From Coriaria nepalensis (taxonomy: Eukaryota; Streptophyta; Magnoliopsida; Cucurbitales; Coriariaceae): a stretch of DNA of 64,000 nt. Position numbers and translations under genes: made by a program. Where the stretch lies: the NCBI GenBank assembly GCA_027186245.1, contig CP114487.1, positions 12,271,001 to 12,335,000 on the forward strand. Direction: 5' to 3'. Positions 13,001 through 24,579 of this stretch are shown piece by piece. The notes below the pieces were generated by a model. It did no database searches. It was not told the origin of the DNA and was given only the letters and a program-made list of their open reading frames with translations. The number at the start of each line of letters is the position of its first letter. The first letter of the stretch is position 1.

Positions 13001-15547
13001 TCTGGCCAATCAGTCACGGGTGAACATGCACAAAACTTGATAAATAGTAAAAGATCTTATTTTCTAATGTCTAGAGTACTGCAGAGGGCAAATCTTGAAA
13101 GCCAGCTTCTTAATTCATGTAAGTGCTACAACCTTTTCGGTTTTTTCCCTCCTAAGGTCAGAGTACTAAACTTCAGATATAGAGACTTGAGGTCTAAAAA
13201 TTCAATGTGCCTTGGTTCTGGTTTCATAGTAAAAAATTTACGTAGTTGCTTCTTTCACTTGCCTAATATTATCAACAAATATTATCAATGCCACAACAAT
13301 AATTCAAATGAGAAATATCTTTTATCAAAGTTCTAAGGTCCAGTAACCAAAATGCCTGTTAAATTGTTTAAGGCAATATCATCTTACTTTTGAACTCGCA
13401 CTCTTTACTTTAAAAGCATCAAACACAAATTTTAGCCTAATTTTTTTTTTAATATATACATAACTATGATGCTTCCCGGTATCAATGTCATACTAAGCAA
13501 TGCAAGGACATTATTGGCAGAAAGGAACTATTGTGATTACAGAGAGTGCAGAGATAGCATGATGGCTTAATAGCTGTTGAGCCTGACGCATGACAATGCC
13601 CAGTGCTTCAGGTGTAGGTAATCCATGAGTATCTGTAGGTAACTCAACCCTTGGTAGACTCCCTGTGTTGTTTGAAGAATTAGGCTGATCTCCTGAATAG
13701 AAAAACCAACTATTATTTGCAATCATTCCAAGCAACGAGATAATGAGATAATGATGTTCAATACTACTACCATTTTGAGATAATGCCTGCTCCATGCGGC
13801 TGACGAACTCAGAAAGAGTAGTCAAAGCATCAGGTATGGGCTGAAAAAAAATTTGAATGGATAAGTAAACATCCTCGAGCAACCTCATTAGGAAGCCGTA
13901 ATAGCTAATTAAATTGACTTGTTTAAGAATATGAACTACCACATGAAGGGATGGAATTGGTAAAGCTGTAGCAGTTGGAATTTGCACTACATGAGGAAAT
14001 GATTGCAAATTTTGATTTAGAAATGGCTGTCCAGACTGTGGCCGACTACCTGCTTGGCCCTGATTGCCTGCATTACCATCTGCCCTTTCTCCATTTCCTT
14101 GACTAGCCTGGCCCCAATCATTCAGCTATAAAGTTAACTATTACTATCATAAAGATGCCACACAGAACACGGAAACATAAGATTGAAACACGGAAACATA
14201 AGATTGAATCCCACACAGAAACAAATAAAATGGTGTCGTTAAAAATTGGTAGCTAAACTTCCCAAACTTACCGTAGTGGACTGTGTGTTGCTAGTACCGT
14301 CAGTTGTAGTTTGGTTTCCAACTCCGATGGTATTCAATACTGCCCCAATAATCTATAGAAGACAAAAGAAAGAATAGAAAATTAAGAACAGACAAGTAGC
14401 TAGCAATACAGATACACCATAATCACCCACCCTAGAACCCAGTGGAACATCGATAAGATTGAATCCCATTCATAAAGAAGCATTAACACATACCCTGGAA
14501 AGGTCAGGTACAAGACCTTCACCTTGATCCACAACATTCAGAGTTCCAAGGACAACGCTATGTGAGATTTGTCCAACACGATTACGAAGAGCACCAGCAC
14601 CAGCACCAGCATCATTTCCTGCTCAAAGTGGAAAAAAAATGAAATACAAGCAATTCAACTGCAGATAATGAGAAATAAACACGCATCAACACTTTCTGCT
14701 ATGGCACATATTTTCGGCCGATACCTCTACTAGCACCATTTCCACTGGTCTCACCAACACCTGTGGCAGGAGCTGATTGGGGCTGGGATAACTGCCGTTC
14801 AACTAAATGCAATGTATGCCCACTTTCAACATCTACACACTGTCAAGGAACTAAATGCGTGAATGTATCAGATAAAGGTACTAAGCTGTACGTAGCTTAC
14901 ACAGTAAACCATCTGGCATTAGCAAGCATTAAAAGAACACTACGATCTATCCAGAAATAAGAAACCCCAGGGATACAAAAATTAGAAAAGGAAATGGTAC
15001 GATAAGTTAAGCATTTAAAGAGGGAGGATACGGTACTTAGAGAGAGGGTGATCATCATTTAAAACTTTCCCCCTGAATATTAGTCGTTGCTGACCAACTG
15101 GGACACCAAGTTCATTTGCTATTTTTTCCTTGAATTGCAAAACTGGCATCTGAAAGGATTTATAGTACAAAATATCACATAAAGTCCTCGAGAAACCTAT
15201 CGTTTGGACAAGGGAATGAGACACTCCAACTATGAGATGCTTGATTATATCATCTAATACTTTATTGATATCAACAAATAGAAATCGAAAACATAAAATT
15301 ATTTTGCACTCTCCAGGACTGTAATCATTTGTCCTAATAGTATGACTCAGATAGTAAAACAGACATGAACTCTTAATAAATTAAAAATACAAGAATGTGT
15401 AAGACCACGACTCACATTTTTATCCACTTGAAAAGTGTGGACATGTGAATCTAAAGTCTTGAGGTTAAGCTCAACAGTTGAATTTGAACTCTCTCCAGAC
15501 TTTACAACAACTGAAACTGAACTCTCTTCATTTAAATCCCGATCCAT
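10085..15547 (-). CDS. Ubiquitin-like domain protein, BAG6/Scythe (CIP73) type
   Basis: About 16 exons are readable. Exon 1 (15547-15416) encodes MDRDLNEESS...FQVDKN and starts the ubiquitin fold. Exon 2 (about 15158 down) gives the ubiquitin core KEKIANELGVPVGQQRLIF, and exon 3 gives VESGHTLHLVERQ. Later exons are Gln/Ser/Pro/Gly-rich with little order; an AGAGAGA stretch occurs in exon 4. Exon 14 (about 11130-10497) holds a conserved helical block around LTSAMSQVLQNPALNGLLSG and FTQSPQMRNTINQIAQQVD, similar to the STI1-like regions of ubiquilins and Scythe. The last exon ends LRDVSQRVEGDAGQGKS. Animal BAG6 chaperones hydrophobic proteins for tail-anchoring or proteasomal degradation; the legume member CIP73 interacts with the kinase CCaMK. 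The true start could include an upstream 5'-UTR intron, because GC-richer leader-like sequence lies at about 16340-16560. No lesion is seen. Confidence 0.88.
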
Positions 15548-17207
15548 TCTATGCAGACAGGTTCTGGAATCTTCAGAAAATTTGATCGCAGTCAATCAAC
15601 TCCGTCCAGTTAAACTAAGCTTCAACAAAAAGGCACAGTTTATATGATGCAGCACCAACCCTTTTAGAGCTCACAGGTGAGATGGAAGGTTTAAATAAAA
15701 AAATATTAAGTTCAACATGCTCATGCGTCATGAGCCAAGAAATACATAGTACATATAATAAGAAACCATGAGAGCAAACATCTCTAGTTGTAATGTACAC
15801 TTCTAACGACGCAAAGTCACGTACATAGAAATGAAGTATAACATTCCGGCCTCGCATTCCAATTAAAATTAGAACTGCATATCCTTTTTCTCTTCTATTG
15901 GACACATTTCAAGTTGAACATAATACTTCTCAGAAATAGCAAGAAAAGAAGAAAGATGAACAGACGTCAATATTGTTAGCATGATATTTAAATTCTTAGA
16001 ATCTATCTTTTAGTAAGGCTCAAAACATATCAGCCAGTCACCATTTCCCGCACAACTTACATTGTAATAATCCAGAAGGGATTATAAGCAACGAAAAGAT
16101 GAGGTAAAATCTGAATCAATATATACAACTTATGGTGGGAAAACCCAACAGACCTAAGCTATCTATAACCACAGCAGAATATGATTATCAAACAACAAGA
16201 ACCAGGTCTGATCAATTTATTATCCAAGCCCGTAATACGGAGAAGATGATTAAGTAACCAAAAATACATCCCCTACAAGAGATTATACATCAGTCTGCTG
16301 ATAAATAAGATCTGTACAAGGTTTGGGAATAAAATAGAGAGATCAACCGACCTGTTGGCTTGGAAGATCAGAAATCGGACAGACAGAATAAGATTGAACA
16401 GGTTAGCGAAGCAGCAGTTCGGAGAGAGTGGTATAGCGGAATCAAATATATTATCATCGAGAAGGAAATGGATAGCAAGGAAAGGATCGTGAATCAGCGG
16501 AGGCAGAGATCGAGCGCAAGGCCACACCCACGCGCGATGGGCCGGGTCAAGAACGCTGGAAGTTATATGAGGTGGCGGTTCCAGAAGGGTTTAGATTATA
16601 GAATTGCAGCTCCAAAGGCACCAAGGCGGAACTTGGGTCTAGTCTGGAGCGGCCGCCCCGTTGATACGTGAACGCCCAACACCTTATGGCGGCGCTAAGG
16701 ACTGCATTTGGGAGAGCGTTCGGACAGTTTGGTGAATAGGATTAAATAATAGTTTTATCTTCTTTTTATTTTTTATTTTTTTTAATCCTTCCGATTAAAA
16801 ATTTCAGTCTAATCCATTGCGCGGCCTGTGGGGGCCCAGGTGTTGTGACAAGTCCATGATGGCAGCCCAATCCATGGATACTACTATCCAACTACTTATT
16901 ACTGCAGTTTTAGAATACAAGAAAGTTAAAGAGTTGATATACGATAACTTCAGTTTTCATTTCATTTCATTTTAACGTTGATATAGATAGGATAGCATTA
17001 AAATTAGCTTAAGTTGACCGGGGAAGTGAAAATTTGGCGAAGAAACGAAACCAATAAATCCATCAACTACACAAAACAAAATACAAATATAGTGACTTTT
17101 AACATTTATTTTCTCGAGTTGGTACAAACAACAGAATACAATACATTACGCAAACCACATCATCAGCCATAGATAAGCATAAGAATATAAAGTCCTCCTG
17201 TTTATGT
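15548..17207. other. 5' leader/promoter of the ubiquitin-like gene and spacer
   Basis: No separate gene is recognised. The part up to about 16560 probably holds a 5'-UTR intron, leader exon and promoter of the minus-strand ubiquitin-like gene. The part just below 17208 should contain the 3' UTR of the dehydrin gene. Confidence 0.4.
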
Positions 17208-18154
17208 TCAGTACTGAGAAACAGAGTCCTTGTGATCTTTTTCTTTGTCAGCTTCCTGGGTCTTGGAACTGTTGTTGTATCCAGGAAGTTTCTCCTTTAT
17301 TTTGTCGATGATGCCCTTCTTTTGATCCTTGGCTTCACCTTCATGATAATCAGCAAATTCAGCCTCATAAGCAGGAGGGGGAGCAGTGACTACTTCCTCT
17401 GTCTTCTTGTTCTGGCCATGCCCAGGTAGTTTGTCTTTGATCTTGTCAAGGAGACCCTTCCTGGTCTCTGCTTCACCTGCAGCTGGCTCTTCATCGCTCT
17501 TTATGATCTCAACCGGCACACTCGTGTCCACGAACCCTTCTTTGTAACTGGTCTCTTTCGGTCCTACAATATTCTCCTTCTTTTCCTTCCTCTTCTTCTT
17601 CTTCTTCGTATCCTCTCCTTCGCCAACTTCCTCTTCGTCGCCAGACTGAGTGCAGTTAGTTTTCATCATCCACAAAACCATTCGTTAGCAAGCTTTGATT
17701 AGTTATTAGACAAACAGAAAATAAAAAAAGTTACCGTTCGACTCTAGATCGTATAGAAAGATGACCATGATCGATGCATTAAGAAAACAAAAGAAAAAAA
17801 CGAAAGAAGAAAACTTACAGAGCTAGATGAACTCTTGGATCGATGGAACTTGTCCAGAAGACTCTCGTGTTTCTTCTCCTCGTCGGCTTTCACATCCACG
17901 TAATCATTTGTCTGACGATGATGAAGATGGTGATCAGCTTCTTCAGATACCTCAACCTTGTCATCAAACTCAGCAACGATCACCTGCTCTTGAACCCGAG
18001 GCTTCTCCTCCTCTTTTTTTCCCAAGAGATTGAACAGCCCACGTCCCTGCTGGGTTTCAGCTCCACTCTGATGACCATGGTTACCGCTCTCCAACTTGGC
18101 CTCGTACTCATCATGGCTCTTGCTGATCTTGTTCTCGTTATACTGTTCCGCCAT
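17208..18154 (-). CDS. Acidic F-S-K2 dehydrin (ERD10/COR47 type)
   Basis: Two exons (18154-17819 and 17645-17208) encode 257 residues. In order there is an F-segment (GRGLFNLLGKK, about residues 37-47), an S-segment (HRSKSSSSSSGDEEE, about residues 104-118), a lysine run (KKKKKRKEKK) and two K-segments (RKGLLDKIKDKLPGH and KKGIIDKIKEKLPGY). The protein ends VSQY. The intron falls inside the serine run of the S-segment, the usual place for SK-type dehydrin genes. Dehydrins are disordered group 2 LEA proteins that coat membranes and proteins during drought, cold and salt stress; the S-segment can be phosphorylated. The serine run is broken by SG before the acidic patch. The upstream promoter carries ABRE and CRT motifs, which fits stress induction. 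Confidence 0.95.
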
Positions 18155-18278
18155 AGCTAGGAACTAAACTAACTTTGCTTACACGAAAGACAATCTGAAT
18201 AAAAGATTATACGAAGGTGGTAGAAATGGTAAACTACTACTTGGCTTGGCTTCTATACAATCATATTGGTTGGGGGGG

Positions 18279-18658
18279 ATTTTATAACATTATCACCACG
18301 CGGAGCTCACGTGAAGTTCAAAAAAAAAGAATAATAAAAACAACAACTACACTTCCTTAACATGCTGACGTGGATTAAAACTAGTGGCAGTCAAGCTTAT
18401 TATTTATTTTTTATCTCATAAACTATAGAGGGCCGGTGCAGTGGGTTAGCCGACATCCATAAGACTGCGTACGTGGATGTAGTTATTGAGAGTAGAATAA
18501 ACGGACCAGACACGCTGACGAGACGTGCCTATAGGAGAAGGACATGTGTAGGAAGAGAGTGGAGGGGACGTGGGTGTGGGACCTGAAAATGATATATCTA
18601 AAATTGATTAAAAAAATGGGAATGTCGGCCCAGTAAAATGAATCTAGACGCCACGTGG
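18279..18658 (-). promoter_or_regulatory. Dehydrin promoter: TATA box, ABRE and CRT/DRE cluster
   Basis: On the minus strand a TATAAAAT lies at 18286-18279, about 125 bases above the dehydrin ATG. Upstream, ACGTG cores occur at 18308-18313 (CACGTG), 18368-18373, 18471-18476, 18523-18527, 18568-18573 and 18651-18658 (CCACGTGG). CRT/DRE cores GCCGAC occur at 18449-18454 (+) and 18624-18629 (-). ACGTG elements bind ABA-activated bZIP factors (ABF/AREB) and GCCGAC binds CBF/DREB1. Their density suggests ABA-dependent and cold-dependent induction, an inference from motifs only. Confidence 0.7.
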
Positions 18659-18659
18659 G

Positions 18660-19003
18660 GCTGTGTGCGTTTTCGCATGGGGAAGGACGTAGGCACTTTC
18701 GAGATCTCTGCGTGGTGTACGATTATGGGCCTTCAGGCTAATCATGCGGGGTTTTGACTATATAGACTGTGTTTAATCCATTCGATTGGTGGTGTTGCTT
18801 TATTGGTTACGGGCTTAACGGCCCGGCCCAGCCCACTATGATTCCACTTGTCAATTTTATAAAATGCCCGCCAATTAATACAACATAAGCGAACGTAACT
18901 GTCCACATAAATATCAACATGCAGAAGAGATTATTGTTTTCTGTGTGACGATATCCCAACGTAATCAAATATATGACAATTTGTTTAATGTTATATCGTT
19001 TAG
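18660..19003. other. Spacer between dehydrin promoter and transporter relic
   Basis: No coding features are recognised. It contains further TGGGCC/GGCCCA-type words near 18727 and 18825. Confidence 0.4.
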
Positions 19004-20290
19004 TTAATGAGGCTTAAAGAAGTGGATCGCTATTCCCATAGTAGCTATAGTCCAGATTGCAGCGGTGACCACTAAAATGCTAAGAACCATCCCCATTAAA
19101 CCCAAAAACCAGTTAAGCAACCAGATTATAGTATCCCTGTGGGGTTTCTTCATGATAATCCACATGAAACAGGGATAAGCCAGTATGATTGGTAAGGCTA
19201 TCCCTCCTGTCAATCCGGCCAAGCTTGGATGGAATGGCAGTGCAACTGTTATGAAGAAGGCCAAGCATCCAAACAACATCCTAAAAACTGTTCTCAGCCA
19301 CCTCGGACATGGTCTATTCGTGTTGCCGGTGTACCTCAATTAGAGATAGTCAAACACTGGCATTCCATATATCTGGAACGAACTTAAGCAGTTAATCACA
19401 ATCAGCAAGCATGTTGAGGCCAGGACATATGTTGGGGTGCTTTGTCTATTGTACTTGTACAGGGCAGCGAACATGCCTCTGCTTGAAGGTATCTGCATCA
19501 AAGAAAACAGTAAAATTGGATTACTCGCAACAGATTTTCCAAAATGAAAGCAAAATTAAATTTACAAAGTAAACTCAAAGCCCAATAGCCGCCGATTGTA
19601 AGTGGAAACAAACACATGGCAATAAGCAGGTACTCTAATTTCACACCTTTCCACATGGGCAAACATGAAGGCCGCTTCATGCTAGAAGGCATTGTTCCCT
19701 GTACAATATTTCAAAGCATTTAAGTACACGTCCACGCTAACCTTATTATTTTGGTTTGTAAGTAAGCTTAAGCCCTCAAGAAACTGCAGTTTCAAATTAA
19801 TGTTTTGTCAAATGCAATTCGCCTGGTCCATCGCGTTACCTGTATTTCAAGCACGAGATTATGGGGCTCTGAATGCAAAAGCAATAATCCCAAGTGCATT
19901 TAGAGTAGTGAACATCTTGGTAGAATCCGATTTAGCCTCCGAGATTGGCTCGTAGGATACGCCAGGCTCTCCTTCAGTGAACGGAAAACAGCCAAATGAG
20001 GGTGCAATAGGTTATTGCAGAGATGGCACCGGTAAGAGAAACGCCGGCGATTGAACTCAGATTGGGGAGCTGAGCAAAAACAATGGCAGAGCAAGTGAAA
20101 ACTATGTACCATTCGACGGTTGTCAATGGATTTACAGTACACGTGTCCCCACAAACAATCCGGAAGAAGATCTTCATGGTCCCACCTCCGATCATGATTA
20201 GGGCGACACATGTTCCACCTGATAAGTACATGATGGGGAATCAGAGCAAGTACTTTCCCTGCCTTTTCCCCCGTTCAATGTGCATGCACG
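19004..20290 (-). pseudogene. Lysine/histidine transporter-like (LHT8 type) pseudogene, 5'-truncated
   Basis: Minus-strand pieces match the C-terminal half of an amino-acid permease of the LHT8/AATL1 group (AAAP family, proton-coupled, normally ~10 membrane segments). Recognisable parts include MYLSGGTCVALIMIGGGTM, VCGDTCTVNPLTTVEWY, QLPNLSSIAGVSL, LNALGIIAFAFR, KRPSCLPMWKGVK, LIAMCLFPLTIGGYWA, INCLSSFQIYGMP and the end ...AIHFFKPH. Lesions are a TGA just before the FPIMYLSGGT block, a frameshift after LIWLFSV, a single-base insertion after AFR (20 kb exon, near 19862), loss of the normal exon end after YWA, and a TAA in place of a codon after MPVFDYL (near 19338). The N-terminal roughly 200 residues are missing. 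Several independent lesions argue against one sequencing error. Confidence 0.85.
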
Positions 20291-20299
20291 ACAAGTTAA

Positions 20300-20898
20300 C
20301 ATGAATCAGATTAATCAACAACTACTAAAGATTGATATCCAAGACGCCCACGTGCCATGTGGTCACGAGTAATAACACGTGGCTTGCGTTACTTTGATAA
20401 TTGAAAAAGGATGGGAAGTCAAACTTTACAGTCATGACAATTGACAAGAATGTCAGCATCCATGCAGAGGGCTTGACATACATATTGACTTAAATGGTTG
20501 AGTCAATGAGTTTATAAAAGTTAGGAATTCATTAAGGTATTAATTAAAACTATCAACTACTTTTGGCCAACTAAACCAATATAATTCGATGCCTAAACCA
20601 ACGATTAACCACCGTTGATCAATACTGTTTGCCAGATGATACCGACTAAACCAATTAAATCTAATGACTAAAATAAAGGGAAACCAAATGAGATCATCAA
20701 GACTCGAAAGATGTGGCTATACACCTCCGTCCCTTGACGTGGTTTTTGTTAAATTTCACAACATATAATAGGAATAACGTTTTAATACTTAGGTTATTAT
20801 TAAATTTAACTTTATATCATATTAAAAATTTAAATTTAATTTTATATATTAATTTTTTAAATATTAATTTTATTATATTAAATATAATATTTTTAATA
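20300..20898. other. AT-rich interruption between two pseudogenes
   Basis: No gene is recognised. CACGTG words occur at about 20350 and 20377. From about 20750 to 20895 the DNA is almost pure A/T and begins exactly where the coding match of the neighbouring ligase relic breaks off after SIPKNP. It may be an inserted or rearranged AT-rich element. Confidence 0.4.
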
Positions 20899-23250
20899 GG
20901 ATTCTTGGGAATTGAAGCAACAAAAGCCACCTTCCGGATTCTCTTGTAAGGAGCCACCTATATCAAATTACATACAAAACACACGGACAAGTTAATCATT
21001 ATATGTCAAAAGTCCAGTTTCAGTATGATAAACATATATAATTATGTAGATGGTTGAATAGAAGAAAGCGTTTCAGGTATACCTGCTTAGCTAAGTACTT
21101 CATTACTGCACTGTCTGATATACTGCTTCTAGCTTTTCTAACGACATATGCCATTGGAAACTGCCCCACGTCTTTATCAGGGTACCTGTTATATATTCTA
21201 ATTACATTGGAGATAACATGAACTAAAACCCATATCCATGAATCATGCAAAGAACGAAGCCCTGAAAGCGAAGAAAGAAGCATAGAGAATTAGTGGATGG
21301 AGTCCGACTACTTACGGAATCACAGCTGCATCAGCAATTTCTGGATGGGAAAGCAGCTAAGCCTCTAGTTCTGCTGGGGCCACCTATATAATCAGTTTTC
21401 CAAGCAATAAATACTAATATAATAATTAGAGATCGACAAGTGTTTTGACAAGAAGCGATTTATAATCAGTTTAGTGGGATGAATGCATGGGTTGATGAAG
21501 TTCGAGATGGTGCATAAGCATAAGCATAAGCATAAGCATTCACCTGGTATCCCTAGTATTTAATCAGTTCCTTTAATCTATCAACCATGAATATGAATCC
21601 ATCAGCATCAAAGTAGCACAGATCACCTGTCCTTAGCCATCCCTCTTTATCAAGTGTAGAGGTTGTCGCCTCTACGTTACCGAAATAACCTGCATGCATG
21701 CATTCACACACATGATCGATATCATCTTAAGATGAGCTTGTCATATACCAACCAGATGACAAACATATAAAGCTAGAATCGCTTCATATTCATATACTGT
21801 AAGTTATTACGTGTTAATCAACTAGAAACTACAAAAGGAGAAAATAGCAGACAAGCAACTGGAGTGGCAAACTGACAGTAAATGAGTCAAATAAAGAAAT
21901 ATTCCATCAGGGATGTGGTCCCTGTGGAGACCATTCACCGTGTACGTAATCGACAAACATGAGTAAAAAAAGGAGTTATACCTAAGACATCCAAATCACG
22001 TGCTACATTACCTTTCATTATGGTGGGACCTCTGAGCCAAAGCTCACCCGTTCGATTAACCCCCAAAGCCTCACCGCTCTCGGGGTTCACAATCTTGGTT
22101 TCCATCGTCGGCGACAACATCCCCGCCGTTCCGTACCTCCTACTCTCCTCTAGCGTGTCCGTGGACGCTCCTACAGCCGTCGATTCAGTCAATCCGTAAC
22201 CTTGAAGAATCTTCACCCCCGAATACTTGGCATGGAACCCCTCTATCATCTCCTTTCCAAGCGGGGCCCCTCCTGACAGAACCGAATGTAGCGAACTCAG
22301 ATCGTACTTGGACTTTAACTGATCCACGTTGTTCACAAGCGCCACAAGGATCGGTGGCACTAGCGGCAGGTAAGTTGCTCTGTACTTCTCGATCGCCAGC
22401 AGCATCTCATGGATCTCGAACTTTGACAAAACCACGATCGTCGATCCAGACGCGAGAAGACCGGTGGAAAAGGCGGCTGGGCCGTAGATGTGGAACATAG
22501 GAACCGTGAAGATGAAGGTTTGCTCTCCCTCGTCAAATTTGAACCGGCCCAGAATGGTTTGGACCATCGCTATGAGGTTCCTGTGCGTTGACACCACACC
22601 TTTACTAGCGCCGGTTGTACCCGATGAATAGAGCAAAGTGGCCGTGTCATCCTGGTTCACTCGTTCCCTAACTCGGCTTCCACTCGTCTCTTTCCTCATC
22701 ATCTCCCCTAACGTTGACAAGATTTTAGCTATGGATGAATTATTAGCTGCAACAGAAGTAGTATCGTCGTCGATGAGGACGATGGGAAGAGTCAAACTGC
22801 CAAGTTTAGGGACGAGTTGCTGAGTCGTGAAAGCGAGTACGGGCTTGGAATCAGTTACTTGCTTAGCGATTTCTCGAGATGTGTTTAAAGGGTTGGTGGT
22901 GGTGATGATGGCGCCGAGCGACATAACGGCGAGACAAACAACGGGAATAAGATGGAGTTGGGAGAGAGGAGGAGGATGACGTGGCCGTTTCTAATGCCCA
23001 TGTCGGAAAGACTTGCGGAGACGGAGTCAACGGCTCTCCAGATGTCAGAAAAGGTGAGGTGGTGGCCGGAGGAAGCGTCGATGAAGGCAACCTTGCCATT
23101 ATGAGCTTGGGAGGCGATGAATGTCGTGACGTCAAAAGATGGGTTTTGTGGGAGAGGGATAGGCTTACGCTTGCTTTAAAACACCGAATCAGATCTGCAA
23201 AATCCGCTTCTTCGATCTACAACTGCAGAAGCAGATGCTTCTTTGCTACT
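20899..23250 (-). pseudogene. 4-coumarate:CoA ligase-like (4CLL) pseudogene
   Basis: The relic spans most of an ANL-superfamily ligase of the plant 4CL-like (often peroxisomal) group. In order it has [33 protein letters not shown], the open stretch 22924-21935 with the AMP-binding signature YSSGTTGASKGVV and QGYGLTEST, then [27 protein letters not shown] and [10 protein letters not shown], then PAELEA, YPDKDVGQFPMAYVVRKA and finally APYKRIRKVAFVASIPKNP. Lesions are an early TAA (near 23178), a one-base deletion between NSILFP and the next block (near 22935), a TAG replacing the lysine codon in KYKGYQ (near 21555), a TAG after AELEA (near 21359), and loss of the end of the protein after PKNP at 20899. 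The live enzyme would have made CoA thioesters of hydroxycinnamates, fatty acids or jasmonate precursors; which one cannot be told. Confidence 0.88.
21511..21540. repeat. (GCATAA)n short tandem repeat
   Basis: The hexamer GCATAA is repeated about four to five times inside the 4CL-like pseudogene, in a former intron. Confidence 0.8.
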
Positions 23251-23699
23251 CCGACCGTGAGGCATAATAATTGATGAATGATGATTGTAGCTACAACCCA
23301 ATGTCTTTTCTGTTATATTCTTCCTTCTTCTGTTCTTTACTCACTAATTCCTATGTACTTTAGTGAATTAAACTGCGACAGCAAGAGTTGACTAGTACGC
23401 CAAATTTGGCTGCTTTTATTATCTCAATTTGACAATTTACAACCGTGCGTTTCATAGAAGTCGTTCGATTGAGTGGTTTGGACATTTACGGACCTACGGA
23501 ACTTTTGGCCACCGACCATTCAGGGGACAACCAGCAAAAGTCAATTAGGCAGCTTTATCATGTTGGCATCGATATTTAGTGTTGGCTTTCATTAAAGTTA
23601 GTGTGGGTGTAGTGTCGTAATATTTAAAACTTTTTTTGTTTTTGTGTGTGTGTGTGTGTTAAAATTACGAACTTCACCAAACTAAACGATGAATGATAA

Positions 23700-23954
23700 G
23701 CCCTTTCTTCAAATCGGGCTCATTTGGGCTTCACTCTTGCTGTCTTGCATTAAAAAATAAAAAAAAACGATCGTAGTCAGAATGGGCTAAACTAGAAAAG
23801 GCCGTTTTGTCTAAAAGGCCCAAAACCGGCGGGAAAAGTATGCGGGAAACAAGCCCGTCTTTTCGTACGTAAACTGAACATTCCAGTCCGTTTGGAACCA
23901 AATACGAGGAGTTTCTGTTGCAGAGAGGGGAAGTGAAACAGAAGGCGGAGAACG
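23700..23954 (+). promoter_or_regulatory. NDUFB2 promoter with site II (TGGGCC/T) elements
   Basis: TGGGCT occurs at 23725-23730 and 23783-23788, and GGCCCA (TGGGCC on the other strand) at 23817-23822, all within 230 bases of the ATG. Such site II elements, bound by TCP factors, are known to drive plant nuclear genes for respiratory-chain subunits. The stretch from 23280 to 23700 holds nothing recognisable apart from a (TG)n run near 23643. Confidence 0.55.
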
Positions 23955-24579
23955 ATGGGAGGTGGGCATGGGGAAGGTACGACTTATAAAGGTTTCACCG
24001 TCCACGAACCCAAGCGCTGGCACAAGATCACCGGAAAGGGCATGTGTGCTATGATGTGGTATAAACCCTCGTTTTTCATCGCCCCTCTTTCTTTTGATTG
24101 TACATTCTCCATTCCTCGATTCAATGAGCCAAGTACCTATCTTTACTTCTTAGTTTCTAGTTCATTCTTCAATAATTATCCCTAAATTCTTTCAGCTTTT
24201 AGTTTCCCTTCTACTCGTTTGGGTCCGTGTTGTTTACCATGTCAGATCTTATTGATTCGTATTGTTGATTTTAGGGCCTGAATTTCCAAATTAAGTTCAG
24301 CATTTATTGAAATCAGTAATTGTATTCCGTTGAACGTAAAATTTCTTGCTGATATATGCTTACAAAGTTGTTGATGCTTATATTTCAGGTTTTGGATATT
24401 ATACAGGGCCAAGCAAGATGGTCCTGTAGTATTGGTAAGAGTCGATAATCTTGATTGAATCCTTTTCTTTCAGACTACTTACTTTACTGATTAGTTTTTT
24501 CTGATTACTTCGCGTTTGTATCTTTCAGGGTTGGAGACATCCATGGGAGGGCCATGGTGATCATGGGCATGAGCATTAG
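23955..24579 (+). CDS. NDUFB2: Mitochondrial complex I subunit, NDUFB2-like
   Basis: Three exons (23955-24058, 24389-24434, 24529-24579) join in frame to a 66-residue protein. It starts MGGGHGEGTTYKGFTVHEPK, continues with one short hydrophobic segment around MCAMMWFWILY, then RAKQDGPVVLGWRHPWEGHG, and ends DHGHEH. The plant NDUFB2/AGGG-type accessory subunit of NADH:ubiquinone oxidoreductase has this size and the same GWRHPW and His-rich end; it sits in the membrane arm of complex I in the inner mitochondrial membrane. A GT directly follows the stop codon and an acceptor-like TTTGTAG precedes GGTTGCCATC at about 25472, so a 3'-UTR intron is likely. The exons are too short for ordinary ORF scans to find the whole gene. 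Confidence 0.9.
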
